A DNA stretch of 64,000 nt from Pseudomonas sp. R28(2017) (GTDB taxonomy: Bacteria; Pseudomonadota; Gammaproteobacteria; Pseudomonadales; Pseudomonadaceae), in the NCBI RefSeq assembly GCF_002112505.1, contig NZ_NEHW01000004.1, positions 1 through 64,000 of the forward strand, read 5' to 3'. Each line of letters starts with the position of its first letter. The stretch's first letter is position 1. This document shows positions 18,670 to 26,567 of the stretch, one piece after another. Under the pieces are notes generated by a model, which did not search any database, had not been told where the DNA came from, and saw only the letters and a list, made by a program, of their open reading frames with translations. The translations under genes were made by a program, and so were the position numbers.

Positions 18670-19034
18670 GAATCCTACCATTACCGACAGTGGCTGCCGC
18701 CATTCCCGCACAGAGTCTGTGGAATACGCGGGAAAGGGGCGATCTGCTTAACACCCTGTAGTGCAGGTGCCTGGAATTACTGGGCTGTAACCGTGTAGCG
18801 GCATTTAGACGGTTCGGAAGCGTGGTCGACTGGATTAGATATGGTGATAGCTTTCCGTTAGTACTTCAGCGGCTGCTGTCAACGCCGGAATTCCTGTTAC
18901 TAGCTCAGACAGCAGTCTACGTTGAACACAGTGCACTGTGTTCAGCTCTTCTGAAATGGCATGTTCTAATTAGCCGGCCGAGTTAGCCACCGCAGCAAAT
19001 GCCGTGCGGTCGCCAGACAAGTTTGAACTTGGTT
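18670..19034. other. Intergenic region with inverted repeats
   Basis: 365 bp between convergent genes with no credible reading frame. It contains an inverted repeat TTCCCGC/GCGGGAA at 18703-18734 around an inner CACAGA/TCTGTG, and the perfect 22-bp palindrome described separately at 18923-18944. These may be terminators or protein-binding sites. Confidence 0.5.
18923..18944. repeat. Perfect 22-bp palindrome
   Basis: The half-site TGAACACAGTG is followed immediately by its exact reverse complement CACTGTGTTCA. It has no spacer and no following T-run, so it is more like a dimeric protein-binding site than a terminator. It lies in non-coding DNA 110 bp beyond the stop of the GNAT gene. Confidence 0.75.
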
Positions 19035-19517
19035 TTAACGAAGGGCTTGCTGAATGTTATCGATAGAGCCAAGCCAGCCGCTCTTGCCTTTGTAAAGTTC
19101 AAGCCCAAAGCGTTCACCGAAAGCGCTTGAGTTTTCGTTTGCAGCCTCTATAGCAATGTACTTGTAACCAATTTCTGGTGCAAGTTTTACGAGCCAACTT
19201 AACAAGCTTCGACCATGCCCCTTGCGTTGCTCTACAAAATAGAGCCGTGCGATGACCAGTGTCTCACGGGGCCAGCCAACTTCCAGGTCAGGGAAGAGTC
19301 GGAAGTAAAGGTCATAGTCGTACTGGGCGTTATCGGCTTTCACGGTTGAGCCTAAGCCGACATGCAAATAGCGGTTCACCTTAGACTTTGTGAAGCCGAA
19401 TTGTTCCTGAAGGAATTCGGAAAGCTTCTGCTTCAGGTGCAAGCACCCTGCATCTGCATATTCTTGCCATTGGTCGTTGTTGGCACTTAGGTCGGGCTTT
19501 GTAATGTTCACTGACAT
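19035..19517 (-). CDS. GNAT-family N-acetyltransferase
   Basis: A protein of about 160 aa with the acetyl-CoA-binding signature of GNAT enzymes: VIARLYFVEQRKGHGRSLLSWLVKLA (QRKGHG corresponds to Q/RxxGxG/A), followed by IAIEAANENSSAFGERFGLELY. The substrate is unknown. The ATG at 19517 has GGAG only 1 bp away, whereas the in-frame GTG at 19511 is 7 bp from the same CGGAG; the GTG may be the real start. It is an island cargo gene, transcribed toward the palindrome region. Confidence 0.75.
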   Translation of the reverse strand: MSVNITKPDLSANNDQWQEYADAGCLHLKQKLSEFLQEQFGFTKSKVNRYLHVGLGSTVKADNAQYDYDLYFRLFPDLEVGWPRETLVIARLYFVEQRKGHGRSLLSWLVKLAPEIGYKYIAIEAANENSSAFGERFGLELYKGKSGWLGSIDNIQQALR

Positions 19518-19621
19518 GCTCCGTTGGTCGGGTTCTTATTCCACGCTAGCGGTGTGCCTGAGAGCTTGTCAAGCGGTTCGGTAGAATTTTTTTTGATCGG
19601 GTGCTGGCACTTTGGTTGGGT

Positions 19622-19762
19622 TTTCCAGGAAACTCGAACACTAACTAAAATTTTCTCTTGCACTAAATCGATACTTGCTTTTAGTAGTGTGTGTCTAGTG
19701 TTTCTATGTTTTCCAAAAAGTCGAAAACTAGTGCGTTCGGCTATTTCCAAAAACTCAACAAC
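19622..19762. repeat. Three direct repeats of a TTTCCA(R)AAA motif in A+T-rich DNA
   Basis: Related 19-bp units occur at 19622 (TTTCCAGGAAACTCGAACA), 19712 (TTTCCAAAAAGTCGAAAAC) and 19744 (TTTCCAAAAACTCAACAAC), all in the same orientation. The region 19560-19830 is strongly A+T rich and also holds several CTAGTG/CACTA words. It could be an operator array or iteron-like. An 86-codon minus-strand frame crosses it but has no recognisable product. Confidence 0.55.
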
Positions 19763-19841
19763 TTTCAAGTAGTGTTCAGATTGAAATCTATTACACTTAC
19801 TCGATTCTATGAGCTGTTTAATTCTTGTGGGTACTGATCAA

Positions 19842-20191
19842 TCAAAGCCCCGTAACATCAACCGTCATAGCTGTTGGTGGTGATCCAGGCGGGGTTGTGC
19901 CTGGTGGTGGGCTACCAGCACTGCCCCACGATCGGCTAGCGATAGCAGTCAAACCACCACCACTAGCGTTAGGGACAACGCAAACACGGTACGACATCAA
20001 GATGCCCCACGGGACGCCAGCATGCGAAGCTTCAAGCCATTGCTTCGGGCACCCAAGCCCACAGCGTACTGCGATAGAGCAGGGCATATACATTGAATGG
20101 TTGGATCTGTAACTGCTGTGACCAGCATCTCAGACTTGTCCGACAGTGCTTCTACAAGCCCTGATACACGGGGCTTCCATGGGGCTACCAC
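19842..20191 (-). other. Possible decayed coding region, product not recognised
   Basis: Two overlapping minus-strand frames look protein-like in different parts: 20191-20090 (MVAPWKPRVSGLVEALSDKS...) and 20000-19842, the latter ending in a Gly/Pro/Ser-rich tail (GSAGSPPPGTTPPGSPP). They are in different frames, so a single frameshifted gene is possible. This is weak evidence; the stretch 19518-20211 has no other gene. Confidence 0.25.
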
Positions 20192-20211
20192 CCCCTAGCC
20201 CTGTAGGGTAG

Positions 20212-20562
20212 TCAAGGGTAGGGGGTGGTAAGCTTGGACAAGATGTCTCTGATGGTCCGCTCCGAGACCCGCCATGCTGATGCCATTGCTTCGGTTGTCT
20301 CATGCTGGCGATGCTTCAGTACATAGTGTCTAAGTGCGATCTTGCCTTCTGGTGTCAAGGGCAGGATCTCTGGAGGATTAGGTTTGGCGATGATTGAGTA
20401 TATGTCGATAGGGGTGTCATATTTCAATCTCGCGTAATACTGACTCAATCGGCCATCGGTTGCTGGATAGAAGGTTGTTTCCTCGGTGTTGGTAGGTGTG
20501 AAGCTAGAAGAGACAACACGTTGAATTGTGTTCGACTGCTTGTGTACTGCGAAAAAGTTCAA
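20212..20562 (-). CDS. Hypothetical protein with C-terminal HTH-like region
   Basis: A 116-aa protein, family not recognised. The C-terminal 40 residues (ALRHYVLKHRQHETTEAMASAWRVSERTIRDILSKL) have the helix-turn-helix pattern of a Trp-repressor/homeodomain-like DNA-binding segment. The start is TTG at 20562, with GGAA about 8 bp upstream; there is no better ATG. It is the last gene of an apparent minus-strand group with 20588-21160 and 21157-21360. It may regulate the island or its excision, which is inference only. Confidence 0.55.
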   Translation of the reverse strand: MNFFAVHKQSNTIQRVVSSSFTPTNTEETTFYPATDGRLSQYYARLKYDTPIDIYSIIAKPNPPEILPLTPEGKIALRHYVLKHRQHETTEAMASAWRVSERTIRDILSKLTTPYP

Positions 20563-20587
20563 GGGTGTTTCCAGGTGAGTAGGGCGA

Positions 20588-21160
20588 TTAGCTCGCCCCT
20601 TGTGATTTTGAGTAGGCGCGTACTAGGTCAGCCAAAGCTGCTTCTTCATCTAGTAAGTCTTGTTGGATCTTTGCCAGTGCCATCGCCTCGGCTGCTAAGG
20701 CTTCAGCTTCTGCTGTGGCTACTTTGGTTGCAGCTAGGGCTTTCTCTTCACGGCGACGATTAATAGACAGTGTGATGTCTACTTGGCGAGCCGTTTCCGC
20801 TGCATTCCGTTCATATCGAAGTTTGTTGTAGTCGGCTCGTGCTTTGTCAGTTAGCGTACGAAGCTCAGACTTAATTAGCTTATCTGGCTTTCGCAGCTGG
20901 GCTTTGAAGTCGAGGGTGTCGTATCGGGCATTGACGAGGGTGTAGCCCTTTCGCCATTCTTCCTGTAAGTCGAGCAGGGCGAGATGAAGAGGTTTCTTAC
21001 ACACCCACTCTAGATTGGCAGCAGGGTCTTTGAAGAACAGCCCTTGTGCGTTGGCGTTGTAGCGAGCAACCTTCTGCTCTATTAGCTGACTTAGCTCTGC
21101 TTCATCGTGCTTGAAGAATTCGATGACTTTCTCACCGTATGAGTATTCTGTATCAATCAT
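20588..21160 (-). CDS. Coiled-coil hypothetical protein
   Basis: A 190-aa protein of unknown family. The C-terminal half (about 100-185) is a long predicted helix rich in Ala, Glu, Lys and Arg (RRREEKALAATKVATAEAEALAAEAMALAKIQQDLLDEEAALADL), probably a coiled coil. The N-terminal part is mixed and has no recognised motif. The ATG at 21160 overlaps the stop of the upstream zinc-finger gene (ATGA), so the two are probably co-translated. Confidence 0.65.
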   Translation of the reverse strand: MIDTEYSYGEKVIEFFKHDEAELSQLIEQKVARYNANAQGLFFKDPAANLEWVCKKPLHLALLDLQEEWRKGYTLVNARYDTLDFKAQLRKPDKLIKSELRTLTDKARADYNKLRYERNAAETARQVDITLSINRRREEKALAATKVATAEAEALAAEAMALAKIQQDLLDEEAALADLVRAYSKSQGAS

Positions 21161-21360
21161 TGTTGAGATGTTTCCTGTGTTTGTGCTTCTTCGTGAGCAA
21201 AATACTGTTGTTCTAGCTGGTCTTGGCTGATTGCATTATTCGCTCTGTGGTTTCTCGTCTGACATACTGAACTGCACCAGCGGGAGCGGTGCGACCGACT
21301 GTAGTAGGTCTTGTTGCAGTGGTCGCAGGACTTTCGCTGCAATGGGTAACACTTTTGCAT
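21157..21360 (-). CDS. Small zinc-finger-like protein
   Basis: A 67-aa basic protein with a putative metal site: CDHCNKTYYSRSHRSRWCSSVCQTRNHR gives CxxC...CxxxC plus His residues, as in small DNA-binding or recombination-associated zinc proteins. The ATG at 21360 is preferred because AAGAGAA lies about 8 bp upstream; a longer frame from 21414 lacks a site. The stop overlaps the next gene's start (ATGA). Function unknown. Confidence 0.65.
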   Translation of the reverse strand: MQKCYPLQRKSCDHCNKTYYSRSHRSRWCSSVCQTRNHRANNAISQDQLEQQYFAHEEAQTQETSQQ

Positions 21361-21526
21361 GTATGTTCTCTTGTTTGTGTAGGTGTTTCTTTGATGCAAT
21401 AGAAAACCCGTCACTCTTGCGAGCTTCGGGTTCGGCTTCTATTAAGTTGTCTTGCTGAGTTCTATTGGTCTGTGCGCTATTGCCCGTTGCAGGCAATGAT
21501 GAGAGCTGGTGGCCAGTCTCACTCAA

Positions 21527-22215
21527 CTAATACCTAGTTTAACATGTCGGTGCAGGTGTCAAGTGTTTTTGGCCCTATTTTGAAAATTTATTTCCAGCGT
21601 GCTCTTGTGGTGTGTCTCGCATGTTGCTGTCTGGAATTATGGTTATGGTCATATGCCTGGCAGCGCGTGCAGTAGTGGTGTCTTGTCCATAGTGCCAGAC
21701 TGTGTGGTAGGGCAGTGGCCGGCTCTACGGTGTTATCAGCCTGCACAATGCGTGTTAATGGTGTGACGGCTCGTCACGATGCTCTGATCTGAAGTTTTAA
21801 GCACTGGTGATTAGTGGGTGCTGGTGCACCACTCTGCTCAAAACTTATAGAGTTATAATTTCTTTAAAGTATAGTCATAGATATAGTGGGGGCAGAGGCG
21901 AAAGCCCCCGATCCGCTGAGGCTTAACTGCAGTTTGGATGTAACGTACCGTTACTAGCTTATGCTGCACATGATGCCTATAGAGTTAGAAGCAAGAGTGG
22001 GGAAGGGGTGTCGCCCCTTTCTTCCCCTGCTTAATAGAGTTGTTATCCGTGCTTCAGGCACAGAGTGTCTTGCGGTGGCGAGTACGCCACGACTTACACT
22101 TTTGATGGTGTTGTCCTGTGCAGTAGCGTGTCCGATGTTTACCGTACACTTAGTATGGTACGCGCGATTTGAAGTTTCGGGCAAACGCGAAGGATTCGCA
22201 ATTGCCACCCTTCTT
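21527..22215. other. Long non-coding island region with clustered hairpins
   Basis: About 690 bp with no credible gene on either strand. From 21884 on it holds several short stems: GGGGGC...GCCCCC (21889-21913), GGGGTGTCGCCCC (about 22006-22018), GTGGCG-AGTA-CGCCAC (about 22077-22092) and ACCGTAC...GTATGGT (22141-22160). An A+T-rich block (21845-21890) precedes them. Candidates are a structured RNA, a replication or transfer origin, or overlapping regulatory sites. Confidence 0.45.
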
Positions 22216-23040
22216 CTAGATGATCCAGCCTTGTTGCACTGCGTAATCAAGAAAGTGACCTATCCCATAGGGCTCTGGAATGTACTCGGGCTTATTGACC
22301 TTCTCTTGATCAGAACCTGAGCACTCCGCCGGGCATAAATCAGGGTTCCCTTCGAGCATACCGATGAGGTCAGCGGTCCTGTTGAGAAGCTTTTCAACTG
22401 GTTCTTTGCCGTAGCCTGTGATCGCGAGCTTGAGTAAATGCTGTTGCACCGCATAATGTTGCTTCTTGCGGGCTAGCTCAGAAGCTTCGCTCTTATCAGT
22501 CTGCCTGGTCCCGTGGCTCGCCATGTACTCGTGAACGTATTCGTCAATCCTGCTGAGGAGGTCTGTGGCTGCGTTTACCAAGAACTCACTACTTGAGCGG
22601 GGATTGTTTTCATCAATCCAGTCCATCGCGAAGATCACATTGCAATCTTCATCCAATGCCCGCTTTCGGACTTTCGCCTTGACGCGTGCGATGGTGTCAC
22701 TGTCGAATTTGCTTCGGTAGCAACCAGTAGATGTGTCCCAAGTCGTACCGTATTCTTCGTGCAAAATGATTTTGAGTTCATAATCTCGGATGCCTTGGGG
22801 GCGGATCGCTAGTGGGAACACTCGTTCGAAAGACTTGGCGAACGGTAGATCAACTCTCGAATTAACGCTTCGTGATCGTTTTGGTTTTGGTGTGCCTCTT
22901 ACTATATCTTTAACTTGCCGCTCAGTTAGTCCGGTGGCCTCTCTGATCTCGATGTAGGTTGCACCTGACATGCGAAGTTGGATGGCGGTCTCTTTGATAG
23001 TGTTTGTTTCGTTTTCTTTGGGAGTGGTGCTAGCTGTCAT
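22216..23040 (-). CDS. Hypothetical HTH-containing island protein
   Basis: A 274-aa protein, not assigned to a family. The N-terminus after a polar leader contains a homeodomain-like HTH (ETAIQLRMSGATYIEIREATGLTERQVKDIVRG, about 17-49), like the HTH_23/Mor-type segments of phage and plasmid regulators. The remainder is mixed alpha/beta with no catalytic motif that I recognise. The ATG at 23040 is clear, the Shine-Dalgarno is weak (GAAGA). It is probably a DNA-binding regulator or replication/excision accessory protein of the element. Confidence 0.65.
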   Translation of the reverse strand: MTASTTPKENETNTIKETAIQLRMSGATYIEIREATGLTERQVKDIVRGTPKPKRSRSVNSRVDLPFAKSFERVFPLAIRPQGIRDYELKIILHEEYGTTWDTSTGCYRSKFDSDTIARVKAKVRKRALDEDCNVIFAMDWIDENNPRSSSEFLVNAATDLLSRIDEYVHEYMASHGTRQTDKSEASELARKKQHYAVQQHLLKLAITGYGKEPVEKLLNRTADLIGMLEGNPDLCPAECSGSDQEKVNKPEYIPEPYGIGHFLDYAVQQGWII

Positions 23041-23441
23041 AGTTGTCTTCGGTAAACTATTTTTATCTCATGTGCAAACGCTCGATGTGTTCCGGGATAT
23101 AGTTTATGGGAACCATTGGTCCTTATTCCAGGCAGCACGAAACCCGCTCTGCTCAGTGGCCTTTAGGCTTGAACAAGCGAGGTGTGGTGGTCTGGTAAGG
23201 TGAGGTATTGCTGGTTTCTGCGTAGGCAGGTGTGAAAATAGTACAGGCTATTTCAGTCGCGTCAATAGGTCTGTTTTATATACATGTCAATTGCATAAAA
23301 TAAAGTTTACTTGTATGTGTATATTGTTCCATTTCACTGGTGGAAATGCCTGTAGTGATGTGTTCGAGCCTGTACTGAAGCCCTTGGCCATCAGCGACAA
23401 GCTCGCCACAGATTGCAAACGCCGGTGCGGGCTGCTGGGAG
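23041..23441. other. A+T-rich intergenic region
   Basis: 401 bp with no supported gene. The part 23225-23335 is strongly A+T rich (runs such as TTTTATATACATG and AAATAAAG) and is the likely promoter region for the minus-strand gene at 22216-23040 or a recombination accessory region. Confidence 0.4.
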
Positions 23442-23830
23442 CTACAAAGTTACTTGCACCAAAGCTTCCAGCATGGCTTTTGTAGGGCTGCGACTTCCGT
23501 ACACGCTAAACGTCACCGCTCCGTCCTCGTGGCCAGCGATACGCATGATGAGAGAGTCCTGCACCCCAGCGTCACGTAGGTCATCGATCAATGCGTGACG
23601 GAAACTATGAAGGGTCTTACGCGAGTCAGTGATGCCCATCTTCGTCTTGTAGCGACCAAACCACTTCGATGGAGCATGGCCGGGCTTGCCCCGCACTGCC
23701 TCCAATTCAGGGAACACCCGGTCAGCGCCAGTAGCTTTGACTGATTCAACATGCTGAAGCAGACCCAGGTCCAACAGGGCAGGGTGCAGAGGGAGTATGC
23801 GACGACTGCTGATGGCTTTGTGCCCTGGCT
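23442..23830 (-). pseudogene. Remnant of a second tyrosine integrase (C-terminal part)
   Basis: The minus strand encodes only the C-terminal half of a phage-type integrase: KAISSRRILPLHPALLDLGLL (around the catalytic Lys), HSFRH, AGHEDGAVTFSVYG with the His and Tyr nucleophile. Upstream in frame there is a TAG stop, and the domain with the first catalytic Arg is missing. No start codon of quality exists. It lies at the right end of the island, pointing inward, and probably derives from an older or tandem element at the same att site. Confidence 0.8.
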
Positions 23831-23858
23831 GCTACCTGCATGGGTGGGCGCTCAAAGG

Positions 23859-23890
23859 TGTCACAAGTGCTGTCACAACCCCTGTCACAA
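23859..23890 (+). repeat. Three TGTCACAA direct repeats, candidate integrase arm sites
   Basis: TGTCACAA occurs at 23859, 23871 and 23883, at a 12-bp period. The same word occurs twice with the same 12-bp period at 12616 and 12628 near the other island end; TGTCACAAGTG(C/T)TGTCACAA is shared by both ends with one mismatch. Repeats at both ends in the same orientation fit integrase arm-type or excision-factor sites. Confidence 0.6.
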
Positions 23891-23953
23891 GTCGTTGCCA
23901 CGGCACCCTCGGTCTAGGTAGGATGAGGCACCCTTACTCCTTGTAGATCTGGG

Positions 23954-24898
23954 TTACGCGAAACATATCTCGCGCGTCTCACCCATCAACAACGGCGCAT
24001 TCGCCTCGGTCACCCCACGGATGTAATCCCACAACAGGGTAATCCGCTTCAACTTGCGCAAATCCTCCCGGCAATACATCCAGAATTGCCGCGTCACCTC
24101 GATCTGCTCCGGCAACACCGTCACCAGGCGTGCATCCTGCGCCGCCAGAAAACACGGCAATATCGCCAACCCACGCCCCTGCAACGCCGCCGTGTACTGG
24201 GCGATGACACTGGTACTGCGCAGATGCGCATTGGCATTGGGAATCAGGTTGGCCAGGTACAGCAACTCCGAGCTGAACGCCAGGTCGTCCACATAGCTGA
24301 TGAACGGGTGGCCCACCAGGTCGCTGACCTGGCGGATCGGCGCATGGCTGTCGAGGTAGTCCTGGGTCGCATACAGCCGCAGCCGGTAGTCGCACAGCTT
24401 GCAGCACACATAAGGCCCATGCTCCGGCCGCTCCAGGGCGATGACGATGTCTGCCTCGCGTTTGGACAGGCTGATGAAGTGCGGCAGCGGCAGGATATCC
24501 ACCGAGATCGCCGGGTAGGCATCGACGAAATGGCTCAGCTGCGGGGTGACGAAGAAGCTGCCGAAGCCTTCGGTGCAGCCCATGCGCACATGCCCCGACA
24601 GCGCCACGCCCGAGCCGGAGACCTGCTCGCAGGCCATGTGCAAGGTGCTCTCGATCGACTCCGCGTAGCCCAGCAGGCGCTGCCCCTCGGCGGTCAGCAC
24701 GAAGCCGTTGGTGCGTGACTTTTCGAACAGCAGCGTGCCCAACGCCCCCTCCAGCGAACTGATGCGCCGCGATACCGTGGTGTAGTCGACGGCCAGGCGT
24801 TTGGCCGCGCTGCTGGCTTTGCGCGTGCGCGCCACTTCGAGGAAGAACTTCAGGTCGTCCCAGTTCAGCGCACTGAGGGAGGTCAGGTCTTTTTGCAT
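23954..24898 (-). CDS. LysR-type regulator, divergent from mmsAB; island attachment target
   Basis: A 314-aa LysR-type transcriptional regulator beginning [22 protein letters not shown] at 24898. The HTH ([34 protein letters not shown]) occupies about 27-60, followed by a LysR substrate-binding domain. It is divergent from mmsA, with 132 bp between, so it probably regulates mmsAB or itself. Its last codons come from the island copy: here the C-terminus reads [10 protein letters not shown], whereas the displaced host 3' end (12404-12540) reads MGETREMRFAQG. The gene therefore stays full length after integration. A much longer upstream frame running over mmsA is an antisense artefact. Confidence 0.92.
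   Translation of the reverse strand: MQKDLTSLSALNWDDLKFFLEVARTRKASSAAKRLAVDYTTVSRRISSLEGALGTLLFEKSRTNGFVLTAEGQRLLGYAESIESTLHMACEQVSGSGVALSGHVRMGCTEGFGSFFVTPQLSHFVDAYPAISVDILPLPHFISLSKREADIVIALERPEHGPYVCCKLCDYRLRLYATQDYLDSHAPIRQVSDLVGHPFISYVDDLAFSSELLYLANLIPNANAHLRSTSVIAQYTAALQGRGLAILPCFLAAQDARLVTVLPEQIEVTRQFWMYCREDLRKLKRITLLWDYIRGVTEANAPLLMGETREICFA
23967..24085. repeat. attR: right copy of the 119-bp island flanking repeat
   Basis: Direct repeat of 12422-12540 within the 3' end of the LysR gene. The five differences are all in the outer 86 bp, leaving an identical 33-bp core at 24053-24085, so crossover most likely occurred there and the outer part is island-supplied. Confidence 0.88.
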
Positions 24899-25030
24899 GT
24901 TGATCCGGTTTTTTTGTGCGTTCTTGTTGGATGTTTGCACATCTATACTCGAAAAAAGCCCCAAGGCGCCACCTCGCGTTTGCCCGGCGCCGGCGATCTC
25001 GTCCTGACAATAATTCCAAGGAGAACGCAG

Positions 25031-26557
25031 ATGAACGCCCCACAATCCCCTGACAAGACCAAGGTCGAGCAGGTCAAGCTGCTGATCGACGGCCAATGGG
25101 TCGAGTCGAAGACCAGCGAATGGCGCGATATCGTCAACCCGGCCACCCAAGAGGTGCTGGCGCGGGTACCGTTCGCCACCGTCGAAGAAGTGGACGCCGC
25201 CGTGGCGGCTGGCCAGCGCGCCTTCAAGACCTGGCGTGACACCCCGATCGGTGCACGCATGCGTATCATGCTCAAGCTGCAGGCGCTGATCCGCGAACAC
25301 ACCAAGCGCATCGCCCAGGTGCTCAGCGCCGAGCAGGGCAAGACCCTCGCCGACGCAGAAGGCGATATCTTCCGCGGCCTGGAAGTGGTCGAGCACGCAG
25401 CCTCCATCGGCACCCTGCAGATGGGCGAGTTCGCCGAGAACGTCGCTGGTGGCGTGGACACCTACACCCTGCGCCAGCCGATCGGCGTGTGCGCTGGCAT
25501 CACCCCGTTCAACTTCCCGGCAATGATCCCGCTGTGGATGTTCCCGATGGCCATCGTCTGCGGCAATACCTTCGTGCTCAAGCCTTCCGAACAGGACCCG
25601 CTGTCGACCATGCTGCTGGTCGAGCTGGCGCTGGAAGCCGGGGTGCCGGCGGGCGTGCTCAACGTGGTACACGGTGGCAAGCAGGTGGTGGATGCGATCT
25701 GCACCCATCAGGACATCAAGGCGATTTCCTTCGTCGGTTCCACCGAAGTCGGTACCCACGTGTACAACCTGGCCAGCCAGCACGGCAAGCGCGTGCAGTC
25801 GATGATGGGCGCGAAGAACCACGCCGTGGTGCTGCCCGACGCCAACCGCACGCAAACCGTCAACGCCCTGGTCGGTGCCGCCTTCGGCGCAGCCGGGCAG
25901 CGCTGCATGGCCACCTCGGTGGCGGTGCTGGTAGGCAAGGCGCGTGACTGGCTGCCGGACATCAAGGAAGCCGCAAGCAAGCTCAAGGTCAACGCCGGTT
26001 GCGAGCCGGGCACCGATGTCGGCCCCGTGGTTTCCAAGCGCGCCAAGGAGCGTGTGCTGGGCCTGATCGAAAGCGGCGTGCAGGAAGGCGCCAAACTCGA
26101 ACTCGATGGCCGCGGCGTGAAGGTGCCGGGCTACGAGCAAGGCAACTTCGTCGGCCCGACCCTGTTCTCCGGGGTGAAGACCGACATGCAGGTGTACACC
26201 CAGGAAATCTTCGGCCCGGTGCTGGTCACCCTGGAAGTCGACACCCTCGATGAAGCCATCGCCCTGGTCAACGCCAACCCATTCGGCAACGGCACCGGCC
26301 TGTTCACCCAGAGCGGTGCGGCGGCGCGCAAGTTTCAGAGCGAGATCGACATCGGCCAGGTCGGCATCAACATCCCGATCCCGGTACCGGTGCCGTTCTT
26401 CAGCTTCACCGGCTCGCGCGGCTCCAAGCTCGGCGACCTCGGCCCGTACGGCAAGCAAGTGGTGCAGTTCTACACTCAGACCAAGACCGTCACCGCCCGT
26501 TGGTTCGATGACGACAGCGTCAATGACGGTGTGAACACCACCATCAGCCTGCGCTAA
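25031..26557 (+). CDS. mmsA: Methylmalonate-semialdehyde dehydrogenase (CoA-acylating)
   Basis: MmsA converts methylmalonate semialdehyde to propionyl-CoA in valine catabolism and also acts on malonate semialdehyde. The 508-aa protein is an aldehyde dehydrogenase with [20 protein letters not shown] (CoA-dependent MMSDH signature), FVGSTEVG, and the catalytic Cys in GAAGQRCMA. The ATG at 25031 follows a strong AAGGAGA; the open frame extends 46 codons upstream into the promoter but without family sequence. mmsB follows 10 bp downstream. Confidence 0.95.
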   Translation: MNAPQSPDKTKVEQVKLLIDGQWVESKTSEWRDIVNPATQEVLARVPFATVEEVDAAVAAGQRAFKTWRDTPIGARMRIMLKLQALIREHTKRIAQVLSAEQGKTLADAEGDIFRGLEVVEHAASIGTLQMGEFAENVAGGVDTYTLRQPIGVCAGITPFNFPAMIPLWMFPMAIVCGNTFVLKPSEQDPLSTMLLVELALEAGVPAGVLNVVHGGKQVVDAICTHQDIKAISFVGSTEVGTHVYNLASQHGKRVQSMMGAKNHAVVLPDANRTQTVNALVGAAFGAAGQRCMATSVAVLVGKARDWLPDIKEAASKLKVNAGCEPGTDVGPVVSKRAKERVLGLIESGVQEGAKLELDGRGVKVPGYEQGNFVGPTLFSGVKTDMQVYTQEIFGPVLVTLEVDTLDEAIALVNANPFGNGTGLFTQSGAAARKFQSEIDIGQVGINIPIPVPVPFFSFTGSRGSKLGDLGPYGKQVVQFYTQTKTVTARWFDDDSVNDGVNTTISLR

Positions 26558-26567
26558 GGAGAACGCC

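Larger units (their letters stand above)
12508..24085. mobile_element. Integrated genomic island of about 11.5 kb in a LysR 3' end
   Basis: The element is bounded by direct repeats derived from the 3' end of a LysR gene. It has a tyrosine integrase immediately inside the left end, and it is lower in G+C than the flanking recCBD and mmsAB genes, most obviously from 15400 to 17150. Cargo: HsdR_N-like nuclease, AIPR-family protein, serine resolvase, small zinc-binding-like protein, GNAT, an unrecognised operon and a degraded second integrase. There are no plasmid-transfer or phage-structure genes that I recognise, so it looks like a non-conjugative integrative element or a phage satellite-like island. 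Confidence 0.88.

Noticed and set aside
19508..19768. 86-codon minus-strand frame over the A+T-rich repeats
   Set aside because: It overlaps the GNAT start, has no family resemblance, and spans three direct repeats, which explains the region better.
21236..21526. 96-codon minus-strand frame overlapping the zinc-finger gene
   Set aside because: It starts with TTG, has a poor Shine-Dalgarno, and its second half overlaps the more convincing Cys-rich gene in another frame. Its hydrophilic first half could still be part of a small upstream gene.
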